Positions 1 through 58,204 of a stretch of DNA of 64,000 bases are shown piece by piece. The position numbers and the translations under genes were made by a program. Source of the DNA: Conus ventricosus (taxonomy: Eukaryota; Mollusca; Gastropoda; Neogastropoda; Conidae); assembly GCA_018398815.1 (NCBI GenBank), contig CM031628.1, forward strand, positions 10,819,781 to 10,883,780. The letters run 5' to 3'. A model generated the notes under the pieces. The model was not told where the DNA came from, made no database searches, and was given only the letters and a program-made list of their open reading frames with translations. Positions within the stretch are counted from its first letter, which is position 1; the number at the start of each line of letters is the position of its first letter.

Positions 1-47745
<47,745 letters not shown>

Positions 47746-47853
47746 AAATGACATAGCCTCTGTTGTGAGTGTATGTTTTACGTGTGTATATGCGCTGAGG
47801 GGAAAAGGGAAAATGTGGGCATGTGCAAGAAAAGAGAGAAATCTGTGTAGAAA

Positions 47854-47854
<1 letters not shown>

Positions 47855-47910
<56 letters not shown>
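47855..47910. repeat. (TG)n microsatellite downstream of the gene
   Basis: About 56 bp pure TG followed by a GAGAGA stretch. It lies about 110 bp after the inferred transcript end. Confidence 0.93.
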
Positions 47911-47916
<6 letters not shown>

Positions 47917-48150
47917 GGAGACAGAGAGAGAGACAGTCCCATCACTTGGGAAACAAATTCTGGCAGGCCGTTACCATACATGTATGAGGACGGTGAAGGT
48001 CACTGCAGCCAAGAGGAAACGGGTAGCATGAGAGCCCACTAATATGGGAAGCCGGATTAGTCTGAACAATAGGTTGAATCTTATACAGAATGGGTTTTCT
48101 GCCCTTTAATCTCCGTAAAGGGATCTTTCGGATGACATCGAACCTTTGCC

Positions 48151-48276
48151 AAGTTTATCAAAGGAGTTATTGAGTGCAAAGTTTTCAAGAAAACCCACTT
48201 TGACTTGTCAGGAAACGCACAAGCAGACGGGACCAAATACCTAAAGATGGCACTGTGGGATGACATTGCACAACAT
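48151..48276 (+). other. Exon-like open segment, product unknown (possible OB-fold fragment)
   Basis: A frame KFIKGVIECKVFKKTHFDLS followed by GNAQADGTKYLKMALWDDIA ends QH before an excellent donor (GTAAGT at 48277). The pattern of a short beta-rich stretch, DGTKY, then LWDDIA resembles the OB folds of RPA-like proteins. This is a weak resemblance seen by eye. No partner exon is identified. A second open stretch at 48690-48917 (Ser/Asp/Glu-rich) may or may not belong. Could be a transposon relic. Confidence 0.25.
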
Positions 48277-49258
48277 GTAAGTATTATTTATCACAACTCA
48301 GTTTTTTACTCATCCTTTCCAATATTCACCGAGGATGCATGCTGTGTGTATTGTCATCCACATTAATCCTGCGCATTGATTACTAAGATGAGAGGATGTA
48401 AGAGGAGGGTCTCATAGCTACGATCAGCAGTTGTCTGATCTATGCACTGGGCCAACGCATTGGCCAGACCTAATGGTAAAGGACCAACGACCGATTATCA
48501 TAGCCTATGGGATTATTTCTGCCAAATCCACGAAGTCTGTTTGATAATGCAGATGCAGAAAAAGGCAAAATGATCCATTATGATACACATGAATCTGAAA
48601 ATTTCAATTATGCAAATGATCAGCATTTTGACCGTAAACAACATGGCACAGTCCCATGATTAGTGAACATATTTTTTTTTATTATTAAAAATAAAACTGT
48701 AGAGGAAACAGAATCTGGCAACGTCTCAAATATTACCAGTGTAGATGATCAGACAGACTACTATAGTGAAACAGAATGTGAACTGATCAGCAGATCTGAT
48801 TCTGAGCTTGATCCTGAACAGTGTCAAAACACACAAAAGGCAAAATTGGCAATGACTGTCGATAATCAACAGAAGTCTAGCGTAGAGAGTAGAGATAGTG
48901 TTGATATTGATTATTAATTCCTTGAGCTGCAGGTACAACACAACCAGACATTGCATACACAGACATCATGGCATGTTCAGTGGATGTGATCAGGAAAGTA
49001 ATAGCCTCAGGGCCTTCACTGATGTCAAAAGAAGTCATTGCCAACGTCTGAGCTGCTGTCCATAAGGAAATCTTCCTTGGGATCCACCATGACTGTGCTT
49101 GTTGACTCTGTTGCCAAGACAATGATCAGTGACCAAGTGGACCGTCACAATATGATTGAATCGTTACATAATTAATGTTGTGATCCAGTATCCGTGTCAA
49201 GATGAGTCATTCTAGCGCTTGATACATTTATTTCAAATGAAATAGCCCAGCACATAAA

Positions 49259-49309
<51 letters not shown>

Positions 49310-49620
49310 TTGACAGTGTTTTTGAAGTGTGTCGTGTTTTTGAGTGATGCTCTGCCTAAGATTACCGTCATCCTCTGTATACTGACAGTGCATCTGGCGT
49401 TTTGTTGTACACTGCACGACGCTGCCTCCTGGATGACGATAATCTCCCCTTCATGGTGAGAGTTTTGTGTCTGTGTTATGCGCATCGAGACTGTTTTTGT
49501 CTTACCATAAACTTGCATTTATAAAGCTCTACTATTCAGTTTCGTAGATATACGCCATGCCTCCCATATCACACTAAGACATGAATGGTCCAGAGCTGTG
49601 AGTGCATGAGTGAGAGTGTG
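48277..49620. other. Intergenic, nothing firmly assigned
   Basis: Contains an acidic open stretch (48663-48917, ending in a stop) and a (TC)n at 49261-49306. 48930-49180 has a short broken frame (TTQPDIAYTDIMACSVDVIR) that I do not recognise. Confidence 0.4.
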
Positions 49621-49983
49621 ATTTGTGTAGCATGTTTCATTGTCTATTGTCACAATTATGACTACTTTCTTTCCTGAGTCTACTAAAAATGATGAGAAGA
49701 AACTACAACCTACCTTTGATACTATCCAGAAGGTTTTTTCTTGTGGTATTAATGAGCTTGCAGTGTGGAGGAATTGTCTTTTGTTTCGCTACTCTGCCAT
49801 AGACAATACCGATATTGCAGTACACTCGTGCGACTACAATCGTGACAACTCCTGCTTACTTCGTCGCCATCTGTTATTCCGTGCCTCCATCACCAAACAT
49901 CGCAAAAAACTGTCTTTCGCATATTTTTTCAGTCATCAAAATCTGTCACAATAAATCTCTACTTCGCTAACTCTGGGGGTACC

Positions 49984-51825
49984 TTGCTCTGCCAGGGTCT
50001 GGACTGTCCTACATGGGACACAAATGAATGTGAAATATTAAGACCATTTATTTCCACTTTTTTACTGGACAAGGATTATGAAAGATTGTCTGACTCGCTG
50101 CTTCAAACGCCAGTCACCTTCATCAACGCCGCTCCGGAGCCTGTGCTTTTAACAGAGTCGCCTCTAGACTTAAAAATGATGTCCGGTGTTTCTGGTTCTC
50201 CGGTCAGTGAAGCACCTTCTCCACCTTCATCACAGCTGCTCCTTGAACCAGACACCGAGTCACAGTTGCAGGACAATGTTATTCTTTTCCCCCCTACTCC
50301 CCCTGTTGCTCCAGATCATTGTGCAAGCGATGAGACAACACTGAAAAAGCCATCGCCCGTTAGCAAAAGGACGCGGCCAAAAAGCAGACGTGCACTTTAC
50401 AAGAATAAAGTGACGTCCCCTTCATGTCCCTTTCCCGAGTTGAAGAGAAGGGTGACTTCTTTAGAGCAAGTTGTCAACTCAATGTCAACTGCACAGGGCA
50501 TGACAGAAATGACATTACTTCCTTTTTTGAAGATGTCAAAACAGCCACTAAAAATGAATTACGTGTAAATGTTTCAGATAAATTCAATGTCATTGTATCA
50601 AAAATTGAAGATCTTTCAAATCTTGTAACAACCTTACAATCAGCGAACAACCAACTACACAAAGAGAACAATTCTATCAAAACACAATTAGGATCTTTAC
50701 AATCAGAGCTGAAAAAAATTAAACCAATCCAACCTCAGCGTATGACAGTCTGCACACAGACTGAATGTCCAAGTCGAAGATGTAACGAGTCAGCACACGT
50801 ATTTACGCAGACAGATCCTACATCTGTTCATCTATTAGACAGTGTGTCTGTGACAGAGAGTAAAGAATGTATGACGGTGACAGAAACCCTTTCCCAAACC
50901 AATGACTGTAACATGGTTCCACCCTGTGTCAACCAAGAAATTCCGGACTCTCCCTCTGAGTCGCCCGACAGTTTTAAAGACAATCTTCATTTTTCCATTC
51001 AGACGTCCAACGCATTTTCAGTTCTATCTGACACTGACAATAAACCAGAAACAGGTTCGAAATCGATCTCAAAGAATTCACGTTCTTCAAATGAAACAAA
51101 TTCTTATTCTAAACCCACCCCTCTGGAGACGCTGTCACAAATGACTATCCCTGACAAAACAACAGTCTTATTTATTGGCGACTCTACAATACCCCAAAAG
51201 ACTAGCCCCTCGACAAGAACGTGTTTTTAAAATCTGTATCCCTGGCATGTCTGTCAAAGACCTCCAAACCTGGCTTCTTTCAACACCTGTGACCCCACAC
51301 TTGAACGACATTATCATTCATGTGGGTTTAAACTCATGCCCCTCAGGTCCTGTGTCTACCGAAACGTGGAGTGATCTCACTAAACTACTTCGCAAAACAT
51401 TTCCGATGGCACGTGTTTGTTTTAGTTCCCTACTGCCCGCAAAAGGAAAACATTCCTTCAATAATTCTATCCTCCCATCAAACCGCAACCTTAAACAGAG
51501 TTGTGCAAAGTACCATGCCATTTTTATTGACCACTTTCAAACGTTTGCCTCCGACACAAGTCTTTACAGTAACTCTACTCATCCGAATGCTAGAGGTACT
51601 GCCAGACTAGCAGAAAACATCAAACTGTTATGGAGGACCTCTCATAAAGTGGAAATTCACCCTGTCAGACCTCCTTATTTCAATCTAAAAGATACTGGAC
51701 AAAATAAATCCAACTATGACATTCGCACTTACCCCCATGCGCCCAAACCGTTGCTGAACACGCTGATTTTCAAATGCCACCACCTGACTACCCTCCCCTG
51801 TCATCTGGACACTATCCCCTGCTAG
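49984..51825 (+). pseudogene. LINE ORF1: coiled coil plus SGNH/GDSL esterase (frameshifted)
   Basis: Three overlapping open stretches (49984-50568, 50424-51230, 51175-51825) read as one protein broken twice. Order: a Pro/Ser-rich N-terminal part; a coiled-coil-like helix (KIEDLSNLVTTLQSANNQLH then KENNSIKTQLGSLQSELKKI); a Ser/Thr-rich linker; then an esterase: VLFIGDST (block I GDS), after a shift IIIHVGLNSCP (block III, HVGxN), and YSNSTHPNARGTARLAENI (block V, His). Known: CR1/L2-clade LINEs carry such an ORF1 esterase. The Asp three residues before the block V His appears as Asn, so even the unbroken protein may be inactive. Confidence 0.7.
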
Positions 51826-53119
51826 CACCCAACTCTGGTTCCAAGGTAGGAGTGTCTGGACCACAATCTATCAGAAGTACAGCGCCCTCATTTCGCCACA
51901 GCCCTCCTCAAATAATCCTGGCCTGAAATACCAATTAAACAGTGCTGATAACATTCCTACGCCCAACCAAGGCAACCATGTCTTTCCATCACCTCCCTAT
52001 CCTCCCAGTAGTTTGATCAACTCTTCTAGTTACTAAGGGAACAGAGTGACGGACAATTTTTATGTCACCCCACCACACCAAGCAGAAGACAGAATCCATC
52101 CATATGCAGGACAATTTTGCTGAGGATGGCTTCACATTTGCTGAGAAATCAAAGCGGCTTGTCCCCTTATTAATGACATAACAAGTTCATCACCAGTTCA
52201 GTATCTGTCTACCTCACTCCTTTCTCTTTTGCCCTGTGTCTCTTTTCGAGGCGCGCACGCACGCGCGCGCACGTGTGTGTGGATGTGTTGGGAAGGGGGG
52301 GGGGGGGGTGTGTGCTTTGCACGTGCGCGTGCGTGCGTTTGTCTAGGTTTGTGTACACGTGTACGTACGCGCACGAAGATATCCATCAGTATCCTCTTCT
52401 TATAAAGGATGACTTTTTTTTTTCTTTTTTTTTCCCCTTTTTTCCCCCCTTTTTTCCCCCTTTTTTAAAAAATGAATTCCGTATACTTATACTTCTGGGT
52501 TTTTTTTTTTTCTTGTAGGTGAATTTGGTGCATGACTTTCTTTGCTTTAGTGTGTGAATGAGTGTTTGCTTATGTGCGTATGAAAATAATACATATTGTT
52601 TTGTGCATGTTAGCGCCTTTATAGTGTATAAATGTGTGTGCATGTCTGTTTATATTTTTTTGGTTTGTGAATGTTTGCTTATGTGCGTATGAAAATTTAT
52701 GATGTAATGTGCACGTTAACGCACTCACAGTTTTCTGGATCTTGGAAATGATAATATCTTTCTCGTTAATTTTGTAAGACCGACTCAAGTATAAATTGCT
52801 AGTATTGTAAACAACAAGCATTACTTGTGTGCTTGTGACCAAAGTTTCTTCCATATACATAAGCTTGTATTACTGTTTGTTAATCTGCCTTGCTGTTTTT
52901 CTTTGTTGTTGTTGTAGCTCGTCGGGGTTTTTGTTGTTGTTTGTTTGGGGTTTTGTTTGTTTGCTTAGGGCTTTTTTCCCCTCCCTCCCTTCTTCATTAG
53001 TCACTACTTACCCTTCTTCCGTCCTCCCCACGTTTAATATTTCGTGTATCCCCTATTTCTTCGTCTGCTTTAGCCGATCTTAAGGATGCCTGACACTTTA
53101 GAAACTTGGCCGTCTAAAG

Positions 53120-53341
53120 ATGGCTTTAGAGTGGGGATTCCTCAACATAAATTACTTAATCAATAAAATATCTGATGTTTCATATGTTTTGACAAATGCT
53201 GGTAAGCATTTCCATATTTTTGGCTTTGCCGAATCACGCCTTACAGAACACATTCTAGATTCTGAAATCTCCATTCCTGGATATAATATAATCCGCAAAG
53301 ATGCTAAACATCCCAAAGAGACGGGTTTGGTAGTGTACATT
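53120..53341 (+). pseudogene. LINE ORF2, N-terminal part of APE endonuclease (split by the MULE)
   Basis: Reads GFLNINYLINKISDVSYVLT, NAGKHFHIFGFAESRLTEHI, LDSEISIPGYNIIRKDAKHP and KETGLVVYI, where the MULE begins. It matches the APE-type endonuclease start: LNINSLxxKxxxI, then the ETxL-like AESRL with the catalytic Glu, and the GY.xxRxDR region (here RKDAK). It continues at 58205 with HHSIKF. Confidence 0.82.
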
Positions 53342-53465
53342 GGCTACCAGTGAACTCGTCACACGGTGAAGTCGTCACAGCTGAAAAATGTGTGGCGAGT
53401 TCACCGTTGTTTTTTCTTTGCAATTAACAGTGAACTCGTCACACGGTGAAGTCGTCACAGTGAGG
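53342..53465 (+). repeat. MULE 5' TIR and subterminal repeat
   Basis: TIR at 53342-53379. A second direct copy of its core (CAGTGAACTCGTCACACGGT onward) lies at about 53430-53462. An intervening GTGTGGCGAGTTCACCG (53390-53406) is matched inverted at the other end by CGGTGAACTCACCACAC (58086-58102). Iterated subterminal motifs are typical transposase binding sites (inference). Confidence 0.9.
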
Positions 53466-53626
53466 GGATATCAAATTTTTAGCATGCCTGTTTTGCAAAA
53501 CTGTCAGAAGAATCAACACCCTCCCCCGACACTCTCTCTCTCTCATTGTGTGTATGTGTGTGTGAATGTGTGTACACGTGTGCATGTCTGTGTGCTTCTT
53601 TGAGCGCGTGCGTGCGTATGTGTGTG

Positions 53627-53631
<5 letters not shown>

Positions 53632-53692
<61 letters not shown>

Positions 53693-53851
53693 ATTGTGTT
53701 TATGTATGTATGTGTATCTGTATGTGAGTGAAAGTGTGTGTGTCTTTGTGTCTATGCGTGCGTGGTGTATGTGTGTGTGTGTGTGTTGTGGAGAGGAGAG
53801 AGAGAGGAGGAGGAGAGAGGAGAGAGAGAGGAGGAGAGAGAGAGAGAGAGG

Positions 53852-53890
<39 letters not shown>
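53632..53890. repeat. (TG)n and (GA)n microsatellites inside the MULE
   Basis: TG run 53630-53688, degenerate TG to 53788, then GAGAGG/GAGA to 53889. Further runs inside the element: (TG)n 54257-54296, (TC)n 54550-54592, (CA)n 54768-54824. 53900-55000 otherwise has no recognised gene. Confidence 0.93.
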
Positions 53891-53893
<3 letters not shown>

Positions 53894-54254
53894 GTGTATG
53901 CGTGTGTCCAGAAAAAAACGCCCAAAAAATCATTTTTGGTCAGAGGCAGAGAAGGGATCACCCTCTCTCTCTCTACGTATCTCACTCTCTTACTATCTCT
54001 CTCTCTATTTGGTCTCTGACCAAAACTCACCAATACACACGGCAGGGGACACGGCAAAAAAATTCTGTGATGAATTAGAGCTGATCAGAGATGTATTCAG
54101 TTTTAAAACTGAGTACCTTACCCTGAGAATTCGACAGTCTGATTTCGCCTGCTCCGGCCGCAGCTCTTAAATGTAAGTCATTCTTTCTAGTTCTTCATTT
54201 ATTGTGTGCGTGTGTATGTGTGAGCGTGTGTGTGGAAAATAACATCGCGCGCGC

Positions 54255-54297
<43 letters not shown>

Positions 54298-54545
54298 TCT
54301 GTGTGTGTGTGCGTGCGTGAATCTAAGATTAATTAAAAATCAGACACTGTTCAATTTCAGGAAGACTATCGGACATACCAAAAAAATAGGTGTATGACTG
54401 TGGTATATATCTGAATGGTCTGTGTGGTTTAAAATCTTAGTGGAATTTCTGGTATGTATTAATATAAGCAAAATAAACAAACATATAGAACATATAGCAT
54501 ATTTTACAAAAAAAGGGAGATTTATTCAGATAGAAACAGGAGGTG

Positions 54546-54596
<51 letters not shown>

Positions 54597-55007
54597 CAGT
54601 ACTAGTACCACGGTAGATCACAGAGTTGGATTCATCGGTAAAACGGGTTTAATATTATCTCTTCTGTACAGTACTAGTACCACGGTTAGCATGCCTTTAG
54701 ACACACGGGATACACTGAGACTTAAAATGTTTACAGAGTAAGGTGAATTCTGGTCGAATAAGGTGTACACACACACACACACACACACACACCACACACA
54801 CACACACACCACACACACACACGAACATAAGTACATATTCCAATATTTGTACAATACTGATTGTTGTCTAGACGTAAGAAAACATGTCAATAGTCATGTG
54901 ATCATCCATGCAAATTTATGTTTTGTAAAGTGAAGAATAAATAATATAAATAACATAATAATACCTATATAAAAGCTTCCTCCTGACAGATTCAGCAAGT
55001 CAGAGTC

Positions 55008-56761
55008 ATGGAAGTTGCTATCTGCATCGTTTGCCAGCATGAAGTCAGACCACGACAAGAGGCGTGTTGTGTGATGGGACATGTAGAAGATGGCAGCATC
55101 GTATTTGTGGCACTGGCATTGACAGAAGAATTTACAGACAAGCTGTCAGAGGAGAGACAGAGTTGGAGTGGAAATGCCAAGACTGTGAGGCCACTGCCCT
55201 GGCAGAAGCGTTTTTGGAGAGGAACCTACGATTGCAGAAGAAACCGCCTCTATGGACGTCAGTGTAGAGGAAGAACTAGTTAATGCCAGCATGAGCAGTG
55301 CCAGTTTCCAGGTCCCCGCTGACGTGCAGGCGATTTCACTTGCTGATGATCCTGTAACAACAGAGCCGATCATGGAGGACGAGCCATTGACGTTTGAAAT
55401 CATCCCAGAGGCACACAACGAGGCCACCCTTGCTGGTTGATTCTGAGGGCTTCACCTATGGTATCCACAGGCAATCCAAGGATGGTGCAACATACTGGAG
55501 ATGCACCAGGCGTCGGGCTGCCTGTAAGTGCCAGGTGATGGTCCATCAGAAGAAGACATCTTCACCAGAGGCACACAGGAGCATCTACATGCAGCAGAAT
55601 CTGGAGCAGCGGTGAAAGCGAAGCTGGTCCGAAACGTCAAGAAGACAGCTGCAGCTGCACCATACCAGTCAGCATACACCATTGCTGAGCATTTGCTACA
55701 GGAGTCACGGCCCATTCCCAACCAGCGCAGCACGACTATCTCGGCCGTATTGCCAATTATCACCGCCAGCGAAGTCGCCCAGCCATCCCCAGGATCTCGG
55801 CTTTGAACTGGATATGAACCATTGGCCTGACCAGTTCGAAGATCCAGTGGATATCACCGTGGACAACAAGCGTCATGTGTTGTTCTTCTCTGAGCAACAG
55901 CTGAATCTACTCAGTCTGGCCAAACGGTGGTATGCAGACGGAACATATAAGGTGGTCAGGGCACCTTCATACAGTTGTGGAGTATTCACGCTTTTGTCCG
56001 TGTAGAGGACCAGGCAAAGCAGCTACCACTGGCCTTTGCTGTTATGTCTGGGAGACGTCGGCGGGATTATCTGGCTGTGCTGCGGGCCTTGAAACAGGAA
56101 CTTCGACGCAGAGATCTTTTCTGGAACTTGGAATGTGTCACATGGATTTTGAAGCTGCTGCATGGGCTGCCTTTCGTAAAGTGTTTACAGAAGTTGATGT
56201 TCGTGGATGCTCCTTCCATTGGGGACAAGCAGTTTGGCGTCATATGCAGGAGCTGGGGATGCAACAGGCCTACCAAAACGACCCAGCATTCCACGGTTAC
56301 TGTCGACAGCTCCTGACACTGCCCTACCTTCCTTGGGAGAAGATCGACGGCATTCTGACAGAGTTGGAAGGGGAAGCTACAACAGAGAGGCAGCGCTGCC
56401 TCTGCACCTACATACGCCAGACATGGATCGATTCAGCAGTTTGGCCACCTTCCAGCTGGTCTTGTTTCTACAGAAGCATAAGGACCAACAACGACGTGGA
56501 GGGATGGCATCGCCGACTAAACACCAAGGCTTCCAGTGCAGGAAACCTTAACCTGTATCTGATGCTGCAGCTACTGTCAGACGAATCCAGACTTGTGACC
56601 AGAGCATGCCAGCTTCTCAAGGAGTCGACCATCATCAGACGCCAAAGAGCCGATGCCAGGTCCACCAATGCCAGCTCTTCAGGATCTGGGATCGCCTGGT
56701 GACCAGTGAGAGGACAACCCGCCAGGTTCTGAGAGCCGCCAGCCATCTTGTACCATTTTAG
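55008..56761 (+). pseudogene. MULE transposase with N-terminal PHD finger and FLYWCH finger (frameshifted)
   Basis: Start ATG at 55008 (MEVAICIVCQHEVRPRQEA). With one shift near 55062 the frame gives LCDGTCRRWQHRIC and WKCQDCEA, completing a C4HC3 PHD finger. About 55430-55560 encodes a FLYWCH-type finger: GFTYGIHRQSKDGATYWRCT then RRRAACKCQVMVH. After further shifts comes the MULE catalytic core: YADGTYKVV (first Asp), LPLAFAVMSGRRRRDYLAVL, CHMDFEAAAWAAF (second Asp), GCSFHWGQAVWRHMQELGM, and RTNNDVEGWHRRLN (Glu). The end is taken at TAG 56759-56761 after RTTRQVLRAASHLVPF, a usual MULE C-terminus. At least four frame changes and no single open frame; D, D and E are all preserved. Frame breaks may be decay or consensus error. 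Confidence 0.82.
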
Positions 56762-56764
56762 ATT

Positions 56765-57108
56765 TCACAAGAGGAAGCCCATCTCTGCCGCTCCTGGGCC
56801 TTTGGAACTGTTGAAATTCCGTTTCATCAACATTGTAGATTTGTGTTGCGTCCAAGTGATATTTGTCAATGACGTGTTCCAGTTTGTCGAAGAATACACT
56901 CACTCTTTCTCTTGAAAAACCTTCTGCGCAAGCAACAGATGTTGGTTCTGCTCCATTGGCAAACATGTTTTTGTTTCCGTTGTGTCTGCTCAGAGTGCCC
57001 TTGGGAATGCCATAGACAGCGGATGCTTGACATAGTGACATGTCTCCATTCCGAATACTTGTGATGGCCCTCTCCATGTCTTCTTCAGACCATCGTCCAT
57101 ACCTTTGG
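56765..57108 (-). pseudogene. Antisense pogo/Jerky-type transposase fragment (psq helix-turn-helix to first catalytic Asp)
   Basis: On the minus strand, from near 57108: YGRWSEEDMERAITSIRNGD, MSLCQASAVYGIPKGTLSRH (pipsqueak-type HTH), ACAEGFSRERVSVFFDKLEH, and YHLDATQIYNVDETEF, the NVDET block holding the first Asp of DDE_1-family transposases. It stops soon after; the remaining catalytic core is absent. A pyrimidine-rich stretch ending AAAG precedes it and could be an intron acceptor. It lies tail-to-tail, 4 bp from the MULE transposase stop, within the MULE TIRs. Either a captured host or transposon exon, or a nested insertion. Confidence 0.75.
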
Positions 57109-57283
57109 GACGAAAAGAGGGAAATCTGGTTTATGCAGTAATGTTTGGTTTAAGATATAATGAAATGGTGGAAATAGAAAGGTGTGTGAAAATAGAAACA
57201 GACTTAAATTCACATATAAACTAGCAACAACTCTGAAAGCAAACATGCCTGTACCCACACGCACATGTGTGCAAGCGCACGCG

Positions 57284-57284
<1 letters not shown>

Positions 57285-57336
<52 letters not shown>

Positions 57337-57450
57337 GCACAAACGCCCACACTGGCACAAACACGCACACACACACACTCACTCACACAGACACACACAC
57401 ACACACATGAATTATATGCACGCACAGAGAGAGAGAGAGAGAGAGAGGAG

Positions 57451-57512
<62 letters not shown>
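57285..57512. repeat. (CA)n and (GA)n microsatellites inside the MULE
   Basis: CA-rich 57287-57408, then GA 57425-57512. From 57513 to 58083 I see no gene; an open stretch at 57739-58041 (NMEQLNFPNVLNSCIQPISL) is unrecognised and lacks supporting signals. Confidence 0.92.
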
Positions 57513-57513
<1 letters not shown>

Positions 57514-58083
57514 ATAAACATATACCATTAAAGAATGCTGAAAAATCATCGTGCTGATTGGAACATGTTCATTTTAGCAGACAAAAAAACTGTTCCAATA
57601 TATACGATTTATTTGATACGTTCCGATTTAAAAGACAAAACTGTTCCAATATAGGCGAAACATAGGAAGAGTATATCTTGTATTGCTGAACACAGAAGAA
57701 CAATAGAAACAGTATTATTCCCGTCTGGTTATGAGCAGTTGTGCATTAGTTTCAACATGGAGCAACTTAATTTTCCTAACGTTCTAAACAGCTGCATACA
57801 ACCGATATCTTTACAACAAAATATTACATCAGAGACACACAAATCTTTCATCACCTCACCTTCTCCGCACCTTCCCGCCAGTCACCATGATTGTGTAGTA
57901 GTGCCCCCTGGTGGAAGGAAACTCGGCAAACAGAAAGTTGGAATCTTTTTGCAGAAACCTCTGAGAAATCGCCGTGTTCTGATCTATACCCCGTTCCAAT
58001 TTGGACTACTTTCCCCTACTTCGAGAAATTTATTGATCTAGACAAATATATCAGATATCAAGAGCAGGGTTTGTCTGCTAATC

Positions 58084-58204
58084 CACGGTGAACTCACCAC
58101 ACGTTTTTCACTGTATGCCGGGTTTGAGTATGTGACGAGATCACTGTGACGAGATCACTGGACGCTTGTGACGACTTCACCGTGTGACGAGTTCACTGGT
58201 AGCC
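58084..58204 (-). repeat. MULE 3' TIR and subterminal repeats
   Basis: TIR at 58167-58204 is the exact reverse complement of the 5' TIR. GTGACGAGATCACTG occurs twice just inside (about 58132-58160), and CGGTGAACTCACCACAC at 58086 mirrors the 5' subterminal motif. Confidence 0.9.

Larger units (their letters stand above)
49620..53341 (+). mobile_element. CR1/L2-like LINE, 5' part: ORF1 and ORF2 endonuclease N-terminus
   Basis: Left part of a LINE interrupted at 53342. It holds ORF1 (about 49984-51825, esterase type) and the start of ORF2 (53120-53341). The 5' end is approximate; an additional open stretch at 49640-49954 (SCGINELAVWRNCLLFRYSA) may be part of it. It carries stops and frameshifts, so the copy is dead. 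Right part at 58205-61436. Confidence 0.7.
53342..58204 (+). mobile_element. MULE (Mutator-like) DNA transposon with PHD-FLYWCH transposase, inserted in the LINE
   Basis: Perfect 38-bp terminal inverted repeats (53342-53379 and 58167-58204) beginning GGCTACCAGTGAACTCGTCA. Identical 8-bp target duplications TGTACATT lie outside (53334-53341 and 58205-58212). Removing the element rejoins LINE endonuclease codons VYI and HHSIKF. Known: MULEs make 8-11-bp duplications and encode a DDE transposase, which is present (55008-56761). The interior also holds TG, GA, TC and CA microsatellites and an antisense pogo/Jerky-like fragment. The perfect TIRs suggest a fairly recent insertion, although the transposase is frameshifted. 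Length 4863 bp. Confidence 0.93.

Noticed and set aside
57739..58041. 100-residue open frame near the MULE 3' end as a second transposon gene
   Set aside because: No recognisable domain, no homologous block and ordinary codon content; kept only as an unrecognised open stretch.
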